Shown here: in pieces, positions 1-9,145 of the stretch
Layout: every line of letters begins with the position of its first letter
How positions within the stretch are numbered: position 1 is the stretch's first letter
Source: Gammaproteobacteria bacterium
GTDB lineage: Bacteria > Pseudomonadota > Gammaproteobacteria > HK1
Reading direction: 5' to 3'
DNA length: 55,730 bases
Assembly (NCBI GenBank): GCA_009937425.1
Contig: JAACFO010000012.1
Span: 1-55,730, forward strand
Notes under the pieces: model-generated
What the model saw: only the letters and a program-made list of their open reading frames with translations
Told to the model about the DNA's origin: nothing
Databases searched by the model: none
Position numbers and translations under genes: made by a program

Positions 1-869
1 GCTTCATCATCGGGGTCATCGAGCTCGATTGCGAAGGGATATCGGGCCGACGTCGGCTGGCCGGTAAACACGGGTAGTTCTCCGCTGGGCGTCAACTGTG
101 CGGTTCCCGTGGCTGCGCCGAGACTATGGACCTTACCCGGAAAAACCCGGCCCGGTACGCGAGAGAACACGACCTCGGCCGTATCCCCGTCCTGTACGTG
201 ACGCCCTGCACTCTGGCTGAAACTGGCGAGGATTGTTCGGAGCTCGTCGGAGACGAAGGTCATGGGGGCGGCGATGGGGATATTGGTCACGTAGGTACCC
301 GGCCGAATCTGAAGGTTGAACACATAGCCGGCGCTGGGCGCACGCACGACGGTCTCGTCCAGTTGCCACTGGGCACCGCGCAGTTGGGCTTCCAGACTAC
401 GAATCGCCGCTTGCGCTTCGTCCAGGCTCGCCGTCCACCGATCGAGCTCGCGTTGCGCGCCGGCGGATGACTCGACGAGCTTGGCCGTACGCTCCACCTC
501 GATTTGTGCCCGGCGCTCCTGGGCCCTGGTCCTGTCGATGGATGCCTTCAGCTGGTCCACGGCGGCCTGGTATGGCGTGGGCTCGATGCGAAAAAGAACC
601 TCCCCCTTCTCCAGCGGAACCAGCGGCCTGACCGGCACCTCCACGACCTGCCCCTTTACATTCGGCACAATCTGGATGACGTATTGGAACATCCGGCCGT
701 CTGCCGTGGTCGGCGCGAAGGTAAGCCACATGAATACGATGCCGCCGATAAGAACGACGCCGATGCCGACAAATACGGAAATGTTGCGGGGGCTCTTCGT
801 AAACAGGCCGAGCTTCATGAAGAACAGCCAGTAAAACAGGCTGTAGCAAATGATCAGGAAGGCGATCAT
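1..869 (-). CDS. yiaV: HlyD-family membrane fusion protein, YiaV/YibH type (truncated by window edge)
   Basis: Periplasmic adaptor of a secretion or efflux system; only the first 289 codons are inside the window. The frame opens with two hydrophobic segments (about residues 1-18 and 31-50), then a biotinyl-lipoyl-like stretch (NVKGQVVEVPV), a helical hairpin rich in Q, E and R, and the second lipoyl half (ETVVRAPSAGYV followed by IRPGTYV). This order matches E. coli YiaV. The ATG overlaps the stop of the DUF3302 gene as ATGA, so the two are co-translated, as in the yiaW-yiaV and yibI-yibH pairs. The exported substrate is unknown. The C-terminus and any outer-membrane partner lie off the left edge. 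Confidence 0.85.
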   Translation of the reverse strand, partial: MIAFLIICYSLFYWLFFMKLGLFTKSPRNISVFVGIGVVLIGGIVFMWLTFAPTTADGRMFQYVIQIVPNVKGQVVEVPVRPLVPLEKGEVLFRIEPTPYQAAVDQLKASIDRTRAQERRAQIEVERTAKLVESSAGAQRELDRWTASLDEAQAAIRSLEAQLRGAQWQLDETVVRAPSAGYVFNLQIRPGTYVTNIPIAAPMTFVSDELRTILASFSQSAGRHVQDGDTAEVVFSRVPGRVFPGKVHSLGAATGTAQLTPSGELPVFTGQPTSARYPFAIELDDPDDE

Positions 870-1165
870 GCGGCATCTCCCGTCTGACCACCCTTGAGCC
901 GGCGCAATTCGTCCTCCAGGGTCGTTATACGCGCGGACAGGCCGGCGGCACCCATTGGCTTCGTATAAGCCCAGACCAGGGCGGCGAGCCATGCCGGCCC
1001 CAGCGTGATGATGCCAATCCAGCCGAGCACGCGAATGGCATCCGCCTGTGGATGACCGCGCCCCTGTGCCACATTACCCGGCACGGGTCCCAGCACCACG
1101 ACCATCCAGATCACGGCAGCGACCAGGATCCCGAGAACGATCAGGGCAAAGATATCGAGCAACAT
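866..1165 (-). CDS. yiaW: DUF3302 inner-membrane protein, YiaW/YibI type
   Basis: A 99-residue protein with two predicted membrane helices (residues 3-25 and about 50-68). Between them lies the family's conserved stretch HPQADAIRVLGWIG, which closely resembles E. coli YiaW. The C-terminus is a short charged coiled coil (ITTLEDELRRL). The start at 1165 is preferred over an upstream in-frame start at 1228 because AAAGGAAG sits just before it and the family begins with this M-L-L-D hydrophobic start. The function is unknown, but the gene always seems to travel with a YiaV-like fusion protein, as here (4-bp overlap). Confidence 0.85.
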   Translation of the reverse strand: MLLDIFALIVLGILVAAVIWMVVVLGPVPGNVAQGRGHPQADAIRVLGWIGIITLGPAWLAALVWAYTKPMGAAGLSARITTLEDELRRLKGGQTGDAA

Positions 1166-1309
1166 TCTGACTTCCTTTGGACATGCGTTTCGACCTGTCG
1201 GCATCAATAACATCTCGGCCAACGACATTCCATACCCCCCGGCTGGTGCGAGTGTAATTCCCTCGAAGGTTCATACCGATTAAGCTCGTCAGAGTTTTCC
1301 GTCACTCAT

Positions 1310-3145
1310 GTGGACCCGATGCGAAGCCGATCGAAACCAGGCCGAAGCCCGACTTTTCATCCCCCGTGGAGCGTCTGCAACGTTCTGATCGCCGTTGGCC
1401 TGGTGCTTGGCGCACTCACATCAGTCCGCGCGGATTGGATGAACCTTACCGGCGCGGAAACCGCTGCCAATATCGCCGAGATTATCGTTCTCGATGACAA
1501 GGTGACCGTCCGCCTGGAAATCTATGTTGGCGACTTGGAAGCCTTTGTCGACCTGATTCCCGACCAGTTATTGAAAAGCGGTAGCGAGGGCCGCCCTCCC
1601 GAGAATAAGCGGATGGAGCACTTCGCGAAAAGCGTGCTCAGTATCCGCGAGCCCGACGGCAATCCACTGCCCGCCCGGCTGAAACTGGCCGAGCCGCGCC
1701 TGCGTGTGGATCGCAAGTCACCCTTCGCCGGCATGATCAATCCGACGACCCGTCAGCGGGTGCCCGCGGCTCCCGCGGACAAGCGGGTACTGTTCGCAGA
1801 GATCGACTATCTCCTGCATGGCAGGCCCGGTGTCTTGACCATCTCGCCACCTGTGGATGCGAACGGGAACCCCGTTGTCAGCATCGGCTTCATCGCCTAT
1901 CACAAGGCCGTGCCGGTCATCGATTTTCGTTACCTCTCGACGAATACCACTCTGCATCTGGACTGGGACGATCCGTGGTACAGCCGCTTTGAGAATCGCA
2001 ACCTGAGACGGCACCACAAGAACGCCCTCATGTCTTTCCTCTACGTCGAACCCCGTGAAGTTCGCCACGAAGTGCTGGTCAGAGTCCGCGATTTACAGGA
2101 TTGGATGGATTTGGATTTCGATGACGATGCCGTCATCGACCTGGACGAGCAGGCAACCATCAAGCGACGCGCGCGGGATTTCTTCGAGACTCACAATCCA
2201 CTTCGCATTGAAGGCAAAGCGAGGAAGCCCACGTCGTCGCGGGCGGAATTTTTGAGTATCTCGGTCAAAGGCCTGACGATAATCGAAGAGCAAAGGCCGC
2301 TGGAGTTATCGACGGCCATCGTCGGTGTCATATTGTCTTATCCCGTCAAAACAGTGCCGCAACGCGTTGATGTGGAGTGGGAATTGTTCAATGAGCGCAA
2401 TGGTCGAATTCCGACAATGGCCATCGACCCTGCCGGCCCGCTGTCGAGCTACGTGGACCTGGAGAACCCCACCATCGAGTGGCAAAACTTCCTGCTCAAG
2501 TACGTCGAGCCCAAGATAACACCGGTCGTAATCGAAACGGGAAGCACGCTCGCTGTCCCGGTCGCATCGTTGCTGCTGCTGATGGGTGCGCTGATCGGGG
2601 TAGCGCTGGCGATACGCTACAGGCATGGGGTGCGGTTGGTGTTCGCCGCAGGGTCTCTACTGTGCATAGCCGCAGCAGTTCTGCTGGCGCACTCGAGCAT
2701 CGTCGAGATCCGCAACCCTCTCGCGGGTCCTCCGGATGAGAAGCAAGCGGCGGAGATCATCAATGCGGCACTGGACAATGTGCACAACGCCTATCTCGAG
2801 AAAGTAGAATCGCAGCTTACGCAGGCGCTGAGTATGGTGGTTGCACAAGACAGCGCCTCGGAGGTAAGGACTGAATTAAACCGCGCCGTGGCCATCAAGG
2901 TGGTTGGCGGAGGCACGGCCCGGGTAAATGCCATCGACGATTTGGTCGTCAAGAACGTCACCGCCATCGACAGCGGCGCCGGATTCCGCTCCCTGGCAGA
3001 GTGGACCGCACAGGCGAGCGCCGGCCATTGGGGTCATTCGCATCTACGCCGGATTCGCTTCAGAGCCTTGATGGAGCTCGAGGAATTCGACGGCATTTGG
3101 AAGATTACAGGCATGACCGTGGTAGATAGCCAGCAGCAAAGCTGA
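1310..3145 (+). CDS. Conserved membrane-anchored protein, unknown function, HupE partner
   Basis: A 611-residue protein I do not recognise by name. An N-terminal signal or anchor helix (about residues 24-41, ending SVRA) is followed by a roughly 370-residue extracytoplasmic region without obvious catalytic motifs. Two membrane helices lie near residues 410-470 (TLAVPVASLLLLMGALIG and VFAAGSLLCIAAAVLLA). A C-terminal domain of about 140 residues, rich in helices and ending in beta-like segments, follows. The start is GTG at 1310; an ATG three codons later is equally possible. The stop lies 14 bp before the HupE/UreJ-like gene, so the two form an operon and may build one envelope complex. Function is not assigned. 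Confidence 0.8.
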   Translation: MDPMRSRSKPGRSPTFHPPWSVCNVLIAVGLVLGALTSVRADWMNLTGAETAANIAEIIVLDDKVTVRLEIYVGDLEAFVDLIPDQLLKSGSEGRPPENKRMEHFAKSVLSIREPDGNPLPARLKLAEPRLRVDRKSPFAGMINPTTRQRVPAAPADKRVLFAEIDYLLHGRPGVLTISPPVDANGNPVVSIGFIAYHKAVPVIDFRYLSTNTTLHLDWDDPWYSRFENRNLRRHHKNALMSFLYVEPREVRHEVLVRVRDLQDWMDLDFDDDAVIDLDEQATIKRRARDFFETHNPLRIEGKARKPTSSRAEFLSISVKGLTIIEEQRPLELSTAIVGVILSYPVKTVPQRVDVEWELFNERNGRIPTMAIDPAGPLSSYVDLENPTIEWQNFLLKYVEPKITPVVIETGSTLAVPVASLLLLMGALIGVALAIRYRHGVRLVFAAGSLLCIAAAVLLAHSSIVEIRNPLAGPPDEKQAAEIINAALDNVHNAYLEKVESQLTQALSMVVAQDSASEVRTELNRAVAIKVVGGGTARVNAIDDLVVKNVTAIDSGAGFRSLAEWTAQASAGHWGHSHLRRIRFRALMELEEFDGIWKITGMTVVDSQQQS

Positions 3146-3159
3146 GCTCGACGACGAAT

Positions 3160-4467
3160 ATGAACCGTTACCAGCTTTGGTGGACTCGAGCAATGCGCGC
3201 GGGTCTGTTGCTCGGCCTTGGCCTGTTGACATACCTCTCTACGGCGCCCGCCAGCGCGCACTTTCTGTTGAATCTCAATGTGCGCATCCTGCATGTGGAG
3301 CACCTCGGCGATGGCCTGAGAGTTTATCTGCGAACACCAATGCCTTATCTGGTGGCAGATCGCATCGGCCTCGTTGGTGCCGACGGCCTGCCCGAACCCG
3401 CCCCGTACACCACCAACCGTATGCAGGAAGGCAAGCCGGTCCACTTCATCGACCCGAACGCGTTGCGCAACGACCCAGAGGGCCTCGGCCGCCTGGCAGC
3501 CGAGGGATTTCAATTCAGGACTGACGGCGAGCCCCTGGATGCGATAACCGAGCGCGTGCGCGCCTACGCAATCGGTTCACAACCGCCGTTTGCAACTCTG
3601 GACGAAGCCAGGGCCGCATTCGCGGATCAAACAGTCTACACAGCTGATGCGGACGCGGACCCGGCCTATGTGGGCGATGTCGTGGTGGACATTATCCTGC
3701 GCTACCAGCCAGGAGCGCCGGTATACAGCTATTCCGTATCCAGCAGTCTGGACCCGGGTCTACCAGGCCAGGAGGACACGGCCAACCTGATCCTCGACTA
3801 CAGTCCCGGCGCAACCAGGGTATTCCGGGCCCGCGGTCTACTGGCCGAACCGGTGGCCGTATCACGCAGCGCATGGAGCGCAGTCGTCACCTTCGTTCAG
3901 GAAGGTATGCGTCATATCCTCGGCGGTTGGGATCATGTGCTGTTCGTTTTGTGCCTCACCCTCGGCGCAACCCGCCTCAAGGATCTCGTATGGCGGGCCA
4001 CGGGATTCACCATCGGCCACAGCGTCACATTGATGGTCGGATTCTTCGGCTATGTCCCCAGCGGCCCGTGGTTCATTCCCGCGGTCGAGACGGGCATCGC
4101 CCTGTCGATCATTTATGCCGCGGCCATCGCTGTGAAGCCACGTCGCGATCACAAGCGCGGCGAGATCGAAATGCTCTTCATCACCATGGCCATCGGCTTG
4201 CTCCATGGTTTTGGGTTTTCTTTCGTCTTACACGAACTCCTGCAGGTGGATTCGCCGGATATATGGCAAAGCCTTCTCGCTTTTAACGTAGGAGTCGAGC
4301 TCGGCCAACTTTTGATCATCCTGGCCGCTTGGCCGCTGTTTCGTTTAATCGAGAGAAGCAACGCGCGCGGGTGGCAACTCAGTCGATGGGGGATCGCCGC
4401 CGCCTGTGCCGTGGTCGCGGTTTTCTGGACCGTTCAGCGTGCCTCCAGCGCGATCGCTGCCATCTGA
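3160..4467 (+). CDS. HupE/UreJ-family membrane protein with large periplasmic domain
   Basis: A 435-residue protein with a signal peptide (residues 1-33, cleavage after ASA), a beta-rich periplasmic region of about 200 residues, and a C-terminal domain of six or so helices carrying the HupE/UreJ signature HILGGWDHVLFVL. Conserved histidines recur in TIGHSVTL and LLHGFGFSF. HupE and UreJ relatives are nickel or cobalt permeases, and the histidine/aspartate motif is the metal-selectivity element. The long N-terminal domain places this in the HupE/UreJ_2 subgroup, whose substrate is not established. No urease or hydrogenase genes are nearby, so a nickel role is only a possibility. It overlaps the convergent flavoprotein gene by 34 bp. 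Confidence 0.8.
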   Translation: MNRYQLWWTRAMRAGLLLGLGLLTYLSTAPASAHFLLNLNVRILHVEHLGDGLRVYLRTPMPYLVADRIGLVGADGLPEPAPYTTNRMQEGKPVHFIDPNALRNDPEGLGRLAAEGFQFRTDGEPLDAITERVRAYAIGSQPPFATLDEARAAFADQTVYTADADADPAYVGDVVVDIILRYQPGAPVYSYSVSSSLDPGLPGQEDTANLILDYSPGATRVFRARGLLAEPVAVSRSAWSAVVTFVQEGMRHILGGWDHVLFVLCLTLGATRLKDLVWRATGFTIGHSVTLMVGFFGYVPSGPWFIPAVETGIALSIIYAAAIAVKPRRDHKRGEIEMLFITMAIGLLHGFGFSFVLHELLQVDSPDIWQSLLAFNVGVELGQLLIILAAWPLFRLIERSNARGWQLSRWGIAAACAVVAVFWTVQRASSAIAAI

Positions 4468-5738
4468 GGTAACACGGGACGCGTTCTTGCCGGCGGGCGT
4501 GCTGCGCTTTGCTCGTTCAGGTAACCCGCGAGGTGGGCACTGAGTTCCCGGGCATCGTCGCCAGCGCCGTCGATGAGCGCCGACTTGCGCCGCCGCAGAA
4601 ACTGCATGCCCATCAGGTACATACCCTGAGCTTCGACGACTCCACCATCGTGGCGGACGCGGCCCTTGCGGTCCATTACCGGCACATGGAGCCAGGAGTA
4701 GTCGGGACGGTATCCGGTTGCCCAGATGACGGTACGAATCCGACCGCTGGCGAGGTCCAGCCCCAGGGGCGGTGATGCTTCCACCCGGGTGGGCGCAAAA
4801 CGCCGGGGCGAATCCAACTCGTCGTCGAGCCCCTTCTCGGTAGCCCATTCGTCGATGGTGGCGAGCAGACGGTTCATTTTCAGATCCGACATCGCACACT
4901 GGTTTCCCAGGGACCCGGAGAATTGTGCCTTGCCATCATTGATTCCGGCGAAGCGCCCCATGAGCTTCACACCGATGCTGGTAAGGGAGTTGAGATCGAT
5001 CATCCGGCGCTCGGGGGAGCCCACGAGCTGCAGCGATGGCACGTTGCGGGCGCGGACGATATCGTCGATGGCATCATAACGCTCGTCGTGTACGCCGGCG
5101 GCGTCCATCCACCATTCGATGTCCCTGCCCCGGTAGACTCGCGGAGCACGGATGTGTTCGCCCACAGACAATGTTACAGGACGGCCCGAGCGGTGGATCT
5201 CCTCGGCAATCTGAATTCCGCTGGCCGATGCACCGACGACGAGCACGCCGCCGTCGGCCAGCTGATCCGCGTTTCGGTACTGCATCGGCGTGAGTGTAGT
5301 GATCTCCGAAGGCACCGCGTCCGCAATCGCCGGGATCTGTGGGATGTTGCATGCGCCGGTGGCGAGCACCACGCTTTGGCATTGCCACTGACCCTGGTTG
5401 GTAGTGATCCGGTAGCCGCCGTTGTCCTGGCGCACCGAAAGCACCTTGGTGTGGGTCTGGACGGGGGCCGATATGACCTGCGCATAGCGCTCGATGAACG
5501 CTATGGTTTCGGGCATCGTACGGTACCCGTCGGGATCGCCGCCCTCGTAACCGTAGCCGGGCAAGCGGCTCTGCCAGTTAGGCGTCAGCAGCCTGAGTGA
5601 ATCCCAACGCTCGGTCTTCCAGGAGTTCGCCACCTCACCGCGCTCCAGAACCACGTGGTCGATAGAGCGCTCGGCGAGGCACCGGCTCATGGCCAAGCCG
5701 GCATGACCGGCTCCGATGATTACTGTTGTCGTGCGCAT
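4434..5738 (-). CDS. Flavin-containing monooxygenase-like FAD/NAD(P) oxidoreductase
   Basis: A 434-residue class B flavoprotein. The N-terminal FAD-binding Rossmann motif is VIIGAGHAGLAMSRCL (residues 5-20), and a second dinucleotide fold for NADPH is seen in VLVVGASASGIQ. Between them lies the family-typical ERWDSLRLLTPNWQ followed by LPG. The C-terminal ATGYRPDYSWL is the usual closing motif of FMO/BVMO-like proteins. The start at 5738 is chosen over the longer frame because GAGGT precedes it and the Rossmann strand begins right after. The substrate cannot be told. The gene is isolated and its end overlaps the HupE gene tail to tail. Confidence 0.85.
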   Translation of the reverse strand: MRTTTVIIGAGHAGLAMSRCLAERSIDHVVLERGEVANSWKTERWDSLRLLTPNWQSRLPGYGYEGGDPDGYRTMPETIAFIERYAQVISAPVQTHTKVLSVRQDNGGYRITTNQGQWQCQSVVLATGACNIPQIPAIADAVPSEITTLTPMQYRNADQLADGGVLVVGASASGIQIAEEIHRSGRPVTLSVGEHIRAPRVYRGRDIEWWMDAAGVHDERYDAIDDIVRARNVPSLQLVGSPERRMIDLNSLTSIGVKLMGRFAGINDGKAQFSGSLGNQCAMSDLKMNRLLATIDEWATEKGLDDELDSPRRFAPTRVEASPPLGLDLASGRIRTVIWATGYRPDYSWLHVPVMDRKGRVRHDGGVVEAQGMYLMGMQFLRRRKSALIDGAGDDARELSAHLAGYLNEQSAARPPARTRPVLPQMAAIALEAR

Positions 5739-5816
5739 GATCCGGTACCTCGTTTGTCGCTGTAGTGAGCGAACTGTCAATGCAAAATTCGCTACACAGT
5801 TGTATCAGGCTGGGTC

Positions 5817-5843
5817 CCCTCCCCCTCGCCTCGAGGGGGAGGG
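5817..5843. repeat. GC-rich palindromic repeat (REP-like), single copy
   Basis: A perfect 12-bp inverted repeat, CCCTCCCCCTCG / CGAGGGGGAGGG, with a 3-base loop (5829-5831). It is followed by ACAGGGTGGGGGTG. The hairpin plus an AGGGTGxGGG tail resembles the copies near 28.3-28.5 kb and at 55.69 kb, although the stem differs in detail. It lies in the 174-bp gap between the FMO-like gene and the OsmC gene. Confidence 0.7.
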
Positions 5844-5912
5844 ACAGGGTGGGGGTGTAGACAAGGAGCGCCCTGGCGAAGCCGCGTGCGTAACGGGCTT
5901 CTGCCCACCTGC

Positions 5913-6479
5913 TTAATTAACGCCGACGGTGACATTCGTCGGGTTGGTGACGATGTCGAAGACCGCAGAGCGCTTCTGGGATTGGGCGACTATTGCTTTG
6001 ATCTCGTCATCGGTGGCGTCGGCGTCGATGTTGTAGTGGATCTTGATGCCGTCGAAACCGTTGCGGACATCGCTGTCGATTCCGAGGATGCCCTGGATGT
6101 CCATGCCGCCCTCGAGGGTCGCCGATACGGAATTCAGCTGAATCTCGCGCATCTGGGCGACGGCCGCGACGCCGGCCGTAAGGCAACTCGCGAGCCCCGC
6201 CAACACCAGTTCCACCGGCGTGGCGCCATTGTCTTCGGCAGCGAAAATCTCGGGGTGATCGGCATCGAACTTGAACTCGGTTCTATGCTTCTGCTCCTCG
6301 CCGAGGCCGAAAAAGCCTTTGACGGTGGATTGACTGTGGGTGCCGTTGATCCACTTGCAGGTCGCCCGCCAGGTGAATTTGGCGGCCTCGGGTGCCTGGG
6401 TCAGCGCCTCACGGGCACCAAGCAGGGCTTCCACGTTCACGCCATTATCGATTTGTTTTTCTGTCGTCGTTGCAGTCAT
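5913..6479 (-). CDS. OsmC-family protein
   Basis: A 188-residue protein of the OsmC/Ohr superfamily, which reduces organic peroxides through reactive cysteines. The hallmark segment ELVLAGLASCLTAGV carries one conserved cysteine. The usual first half (WRATCKWINGT and HPEIFAAEDNGATPVE) also fits. An Ohr-type partner cysteine in the expected position is not obvious, so peroxidase activity is uncertain. The start at 6479 is preferred over one 37 codons upstream because AAAGGAGTTAACC directly precedes it. It is monocistronic and diverges from the small secreted protein at 6667. Confidence 0.85.
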   Translation of the reverse strand: MTATTTEKQIDNGVNVEALLGAREALTQAPEAAKFTWRATCKWINGTHSQSTVKGFFGLGEEQKHRTEFKFDADHPEIFAAEDNGATPVELVLAGLASCLTAGVAAVAQMREIQLNSVSATLEGGMDIQGILGIDSDVRNGFDGIKIHYNIDADATDDEIKAIVAQSQKRSAVFDIVTNPTNVTVGVN

Positions 6480-6666
6480 GGTTAACTCCTTTGGTCGTTG
6501 GTTGTCGAAAAGGGATACGCTGTGGACGGGGGGCAGTCTAGTTTCCGCATATTTCTGCACGATGTCCGTGGCGGCGGCCAATTGTTTCAATTGTTGCCAT
6601 GCGCCCTTCGGGCTACATCAGGTAGGATTGGAGCGATATCGAATGCGGTTCGAGAGGAGATCCACC

Positions 6667-7038
6667 ATGCAGGTGGCGGCAGTGTTTTTTGCCGTGCTCG
6701 CGTTGTCAGCTACGGCCCCGGTACAGGGGCGCGAGCCGAGTCTCGAAGAGTTGGAGATGGAACATCGCCTTGACCAGGCATCCCGAATCTTCGAGAAACA
6801 CGATCTGTCCATCGAGCAAATGTCAGCCGATTTTAACTATCGCTGCCTGCGGGCAATCGGCGATTCGGCGTTTTGTGAGTGCCTGGTCAAAAAGCGCCCT
6901 TATATCCTGCGCTTCGAACAATACGTGGGAATAAGCAGCAGGACGAAAGCCGAGCTGGACTACGACACTTTAAGCGACAACGGCAAGAAGATCGTGGATG
7001 AAGTCATTCTCGTGCGCGATGAATGCATCGCGCGGTAA
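6667..7038 (+). CDS. Small secreted protein with four cysteines, unknown function
   Basis: A 123-residue protein with a clear signal peptide (residues 1-21, ending APVQG). The mature part is helical and holds cysteines in the pattern YRC, then FCEC, then a fourth cysteine four residues from the end, which suggests disulfide bonds in the periplasm. The start is fixed by GAGAGGAGATCCACC before the ATG; the open frame runs much further upstream but overlaps the OsmC gene. I do not recognise the family. Confidence 0.7.
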   Translation: MQVAAVFFAVLALSATAPVQGREPSLEELEMEHRLDQASRIFEKHDLSIEQMSADFNYRCLRAIGDSAFCECLVKKRPYILRFEQYVGISSRTKAELDYDTLSDNGKKIVDEVILVRDECIAR

Positions 7039-7103
7039 AAGAACACCGATCTCGACGGGCCCGGCGTACGCCGGCAATTGGCAACGGCGCCGCTTCCTGG
7101 AGA

Positions 7104-7757
7104 CTACTGAACTACCACCGGCCGTATGCGTACTTCGATACGACGGTTTTGATTGCGCCCTTCCGGTGTGTCGTTGGCTGCCAGGGGGCGAGTATCGCCC
7201 ATGGAGATGGCCAGCAATTGCTGCGGGGGGATTCCCTCTTCTGCCATCATTCGCACGACGCTCGAGGCTCTTGCGCCCGCCAACTCCCAGTTTGACGGAT
7301 AACGCTTCGCCAGCCCGGGGCCGATGGGCACGTTGTCCGTATGACCGATGACGACGATTTGATACGGCACGTCTTCCAGCGCAGCTACCAGCTCTTTCAG
7401 TAACGATTGACCATCAGGTTTGAGATTCGCGGATCCGGTTGCGAATAGAACATCGTTTGGCAAGACTATCTGGAGTCCGCTTCTAAGAAGCTCCATCTTG
7501 ACGGCACCGGCCAGGGCCCAACGGGCGATCTCATCACCGAGTGCTTCTTGCTGCCGCTCGAGCATCAGCACCTCTTTGTCGGCCTCCAGCAGCTCAACGG
7601 ACAGAAACAGACTCGCTTCGGTGAGTTTCATGTTGTCCGCGCGCAGGCCGGCATTTTCCTGCTCCAGCGCCTCGTACTTCTCCTTGCTGACGCACCCGGC
7701 AAGTACGAACGACGCTGCCAGAACGATCAAAAATGCCGCTGATAATGGATTTCTCAT
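7104..7757 (-). CDS. OmpA-family peptidoglycan-binding lipoprotein
   Basis: A 217-residue outer-membrane lipoprotein. The signal peptide ends in a lipobox (VLAGC, cysteine 22). A coiled-coil region (about residues 27-85, rich in E, L and Q) follows, then a C-terminal OmpA domain with IVVIGHTDNVPIG, NWELAGARASSVVRMM and the NQNRRIEVRI motif that binds diaminopimelate. The layout resembles MotB-like or Pal-like cell-wall anchors without a membrane helix. AAGGAGAGAAAC gives a strong ribosome site. It reads in the same direction as dctM upstream of it but is separated by 65 bp. Confidence 0.9.
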   Translation of the reverse strand: MRNPLSAAFLIVLAASFVLAGCVSKEKYEALEQENAGLRADNMKLTEASLFLSVELLEADKEVLMLERQQEALGDEIARWALAGAVKMELLRSGLQIVLPNDVLFATGSANLKPDGQSLLKELVAALEDVPYQIVVIGHTDNVPIGPGLAKRYPSNWELAGARASSVVRMMAEEGIPPQQLLAISMGDTRPLAANDTPEGRNQNRRIEVRIRPVVVQ

Positions 7758-7822
7758 GTTTCTCTCCTTGAATTAGATCGGCGCTTGGCCCGGACTCCTA
7801 CATGTCGTCCCGGGAAATTATT

Positions 7823-9145
7823 CTACTTGCCGTAATAAAGATTTGGCAACCACAGAGCGATTTGGGGGAAGATCATGACGAGCGCCAGTCCAAAGCACAT
7901 GACCATCACGAACGGGACGATGGATCTGTAAATGTCCAGCAACGATATTTCCGGGGGAGCCATCGCCCGCATGAGGAAAAGGTTGTAGCCGAAGGGCGGC
8001 GTCATGTATGCAATCTGACAGGTGATGGTATAGAGAACACCGTACCAGATCGGATCGAAACCGAGGCTGATGACCAATGGAACATAGAGGGGGGCTACGA
8101 TGACGAGCATCGCCGTATCGTCCAGAAAGGTGCCCATCAGCAGATAGGAAAGCTGCATCATGATCAGCACACCCCAGGGACTGAGACCCCACCGTTCGAT
8201 GAACAGGGACTCGATGGCCTTAACAGCGCCCAGGCCGTCGAATACGGCACCGAAGGCAAGCGCCGCCAGAATGACCCACATGAACATGCAGCTGATGCCC
8301 AGGGACTTTCGCAGTGTCTCCTCCAGCACGTGCCGGGTCAGCCGGCGTTTGGCGAGAGCGGCGATGGTGGCGGACGCTGCGCCGACTGCCGAGCTCTCGA
8401 CCAGGCTCGTAATGCCCATCAGAAACAGTCCGGTCATGAAAAAGAAAATGAGAAAAGGCAGTATTCCGGCCCTGAGCAGCTTCAATTTCTCCTTCAACGG
8501 GATCTGCCGCTCTTCTTCGGCCAACGGCGGGCCCAGCTCCGGCTGCAACCAGCATCGGATGACGATGTAGAGCATGAACAAACCCGCCAGCATGAGGCCC
8601 GGGAAGACACCGGCAAGCCAGAGTTGTCCGACGGGTTGGCGGGCAATCATTCCATAGAGAACCAGCACCACGCTGGGCGGAACCAGGATGCCCAGCGAGC
8701 TACCGGCCTGTACCACGCCGGTTATCATGATCTTGTCGTAACCCCGCCTCAGCATTTCCGGGAGCGCAATGCTCGCTCCGATTGCCATGCCTGCCACGCT
8801 CAGTCCGTTCATGGCCGAGATAACAACCATCAAACCGATGGTGCCGATGGCCAAACCACCCCTGAGCGGACCGAACCAGACATGGAACGCGTGGTAGAGA
8901 TCACTCGCGATCCCGGACTCCGACAGCATGTAGCCCATGTAGATGAACAGCGGCAGCGTTAACAGGGGATACCAATTGAATAGCTTGAAAGCGGCTGTGA
9001 ACGGCATCTCCGAGCCGCCGGTTCCCCATAGCATGAGAGCAAAAATCGTCGCCACGAAGCCGATCGCGCCAAAGACACGCTGCCCGGTAAGCAACATGAG
9101 CATCATCGACGCGAACATCAGCAGCGCAATCAGTTCATAACTCAT
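7823..9145 (-). CDS. dctM: TRAP transporter large permease DctM
   Basis: A 440-residue integral membrane protein, the normal length for DctM, the channel-forming subunit of a tripartite ATP-independent periplasmic transporter. Hydrophobic helices span the whole chain. The family signatures SAMNGLSVAGMAIGAS, SSLGILVPPSVVLVLYG and MTPPFGYNLFLM are present. Its ATG overlaps the dctQ stop (ATGA). Together with dctQ and dctP it imports an organic acid using a sodium or proton gradient. Confidence 0.95.
   Translation of the reverse strand: MSYELIALLMFASMMLMLLTGQRVFGAIGFVATIFALMLWGTGGSEMPFTAAFKLFNWYPLLTLPLFIYMGYMLSESGIASDLYHAFHVWFGPLRGGLAIGTIGLMVVISAMNGLSVAGMAIGASIALPEMLRRGYDKIMITGVVQAGSSLGILVPPSVVLVLYGMIARQPVGQLWLAGVFPGLMLAGLFMLYIVIRCWLQPELGPPLAEEERQIPLKEKLKLLRAGILPFLIFFFMTGLFLMGITSLVESSAVGAASATIAALAKRRLTRHVLEETLRKSLGISCMFMWVILAALAFGAVFDGLGAVKAIESLFIERWGLSPWGVLIMMQLSYLLMGTFLDDTAMLVIVAPLYVPLVISLGFDPIWYGVLYTITCQIAYMTPPFGYNLFLMRAMAPPEISLLDIYRSIVPFVMVMCFGLALVMIFPQIALWLPNLYYGK

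Noticed and set aside
7802..8962. 386-codon open frame antisense to dctM
   Set aside because: Composition rich in H, Q, R and D is typical of a reverse-strand shadow of a membrane protein gene.
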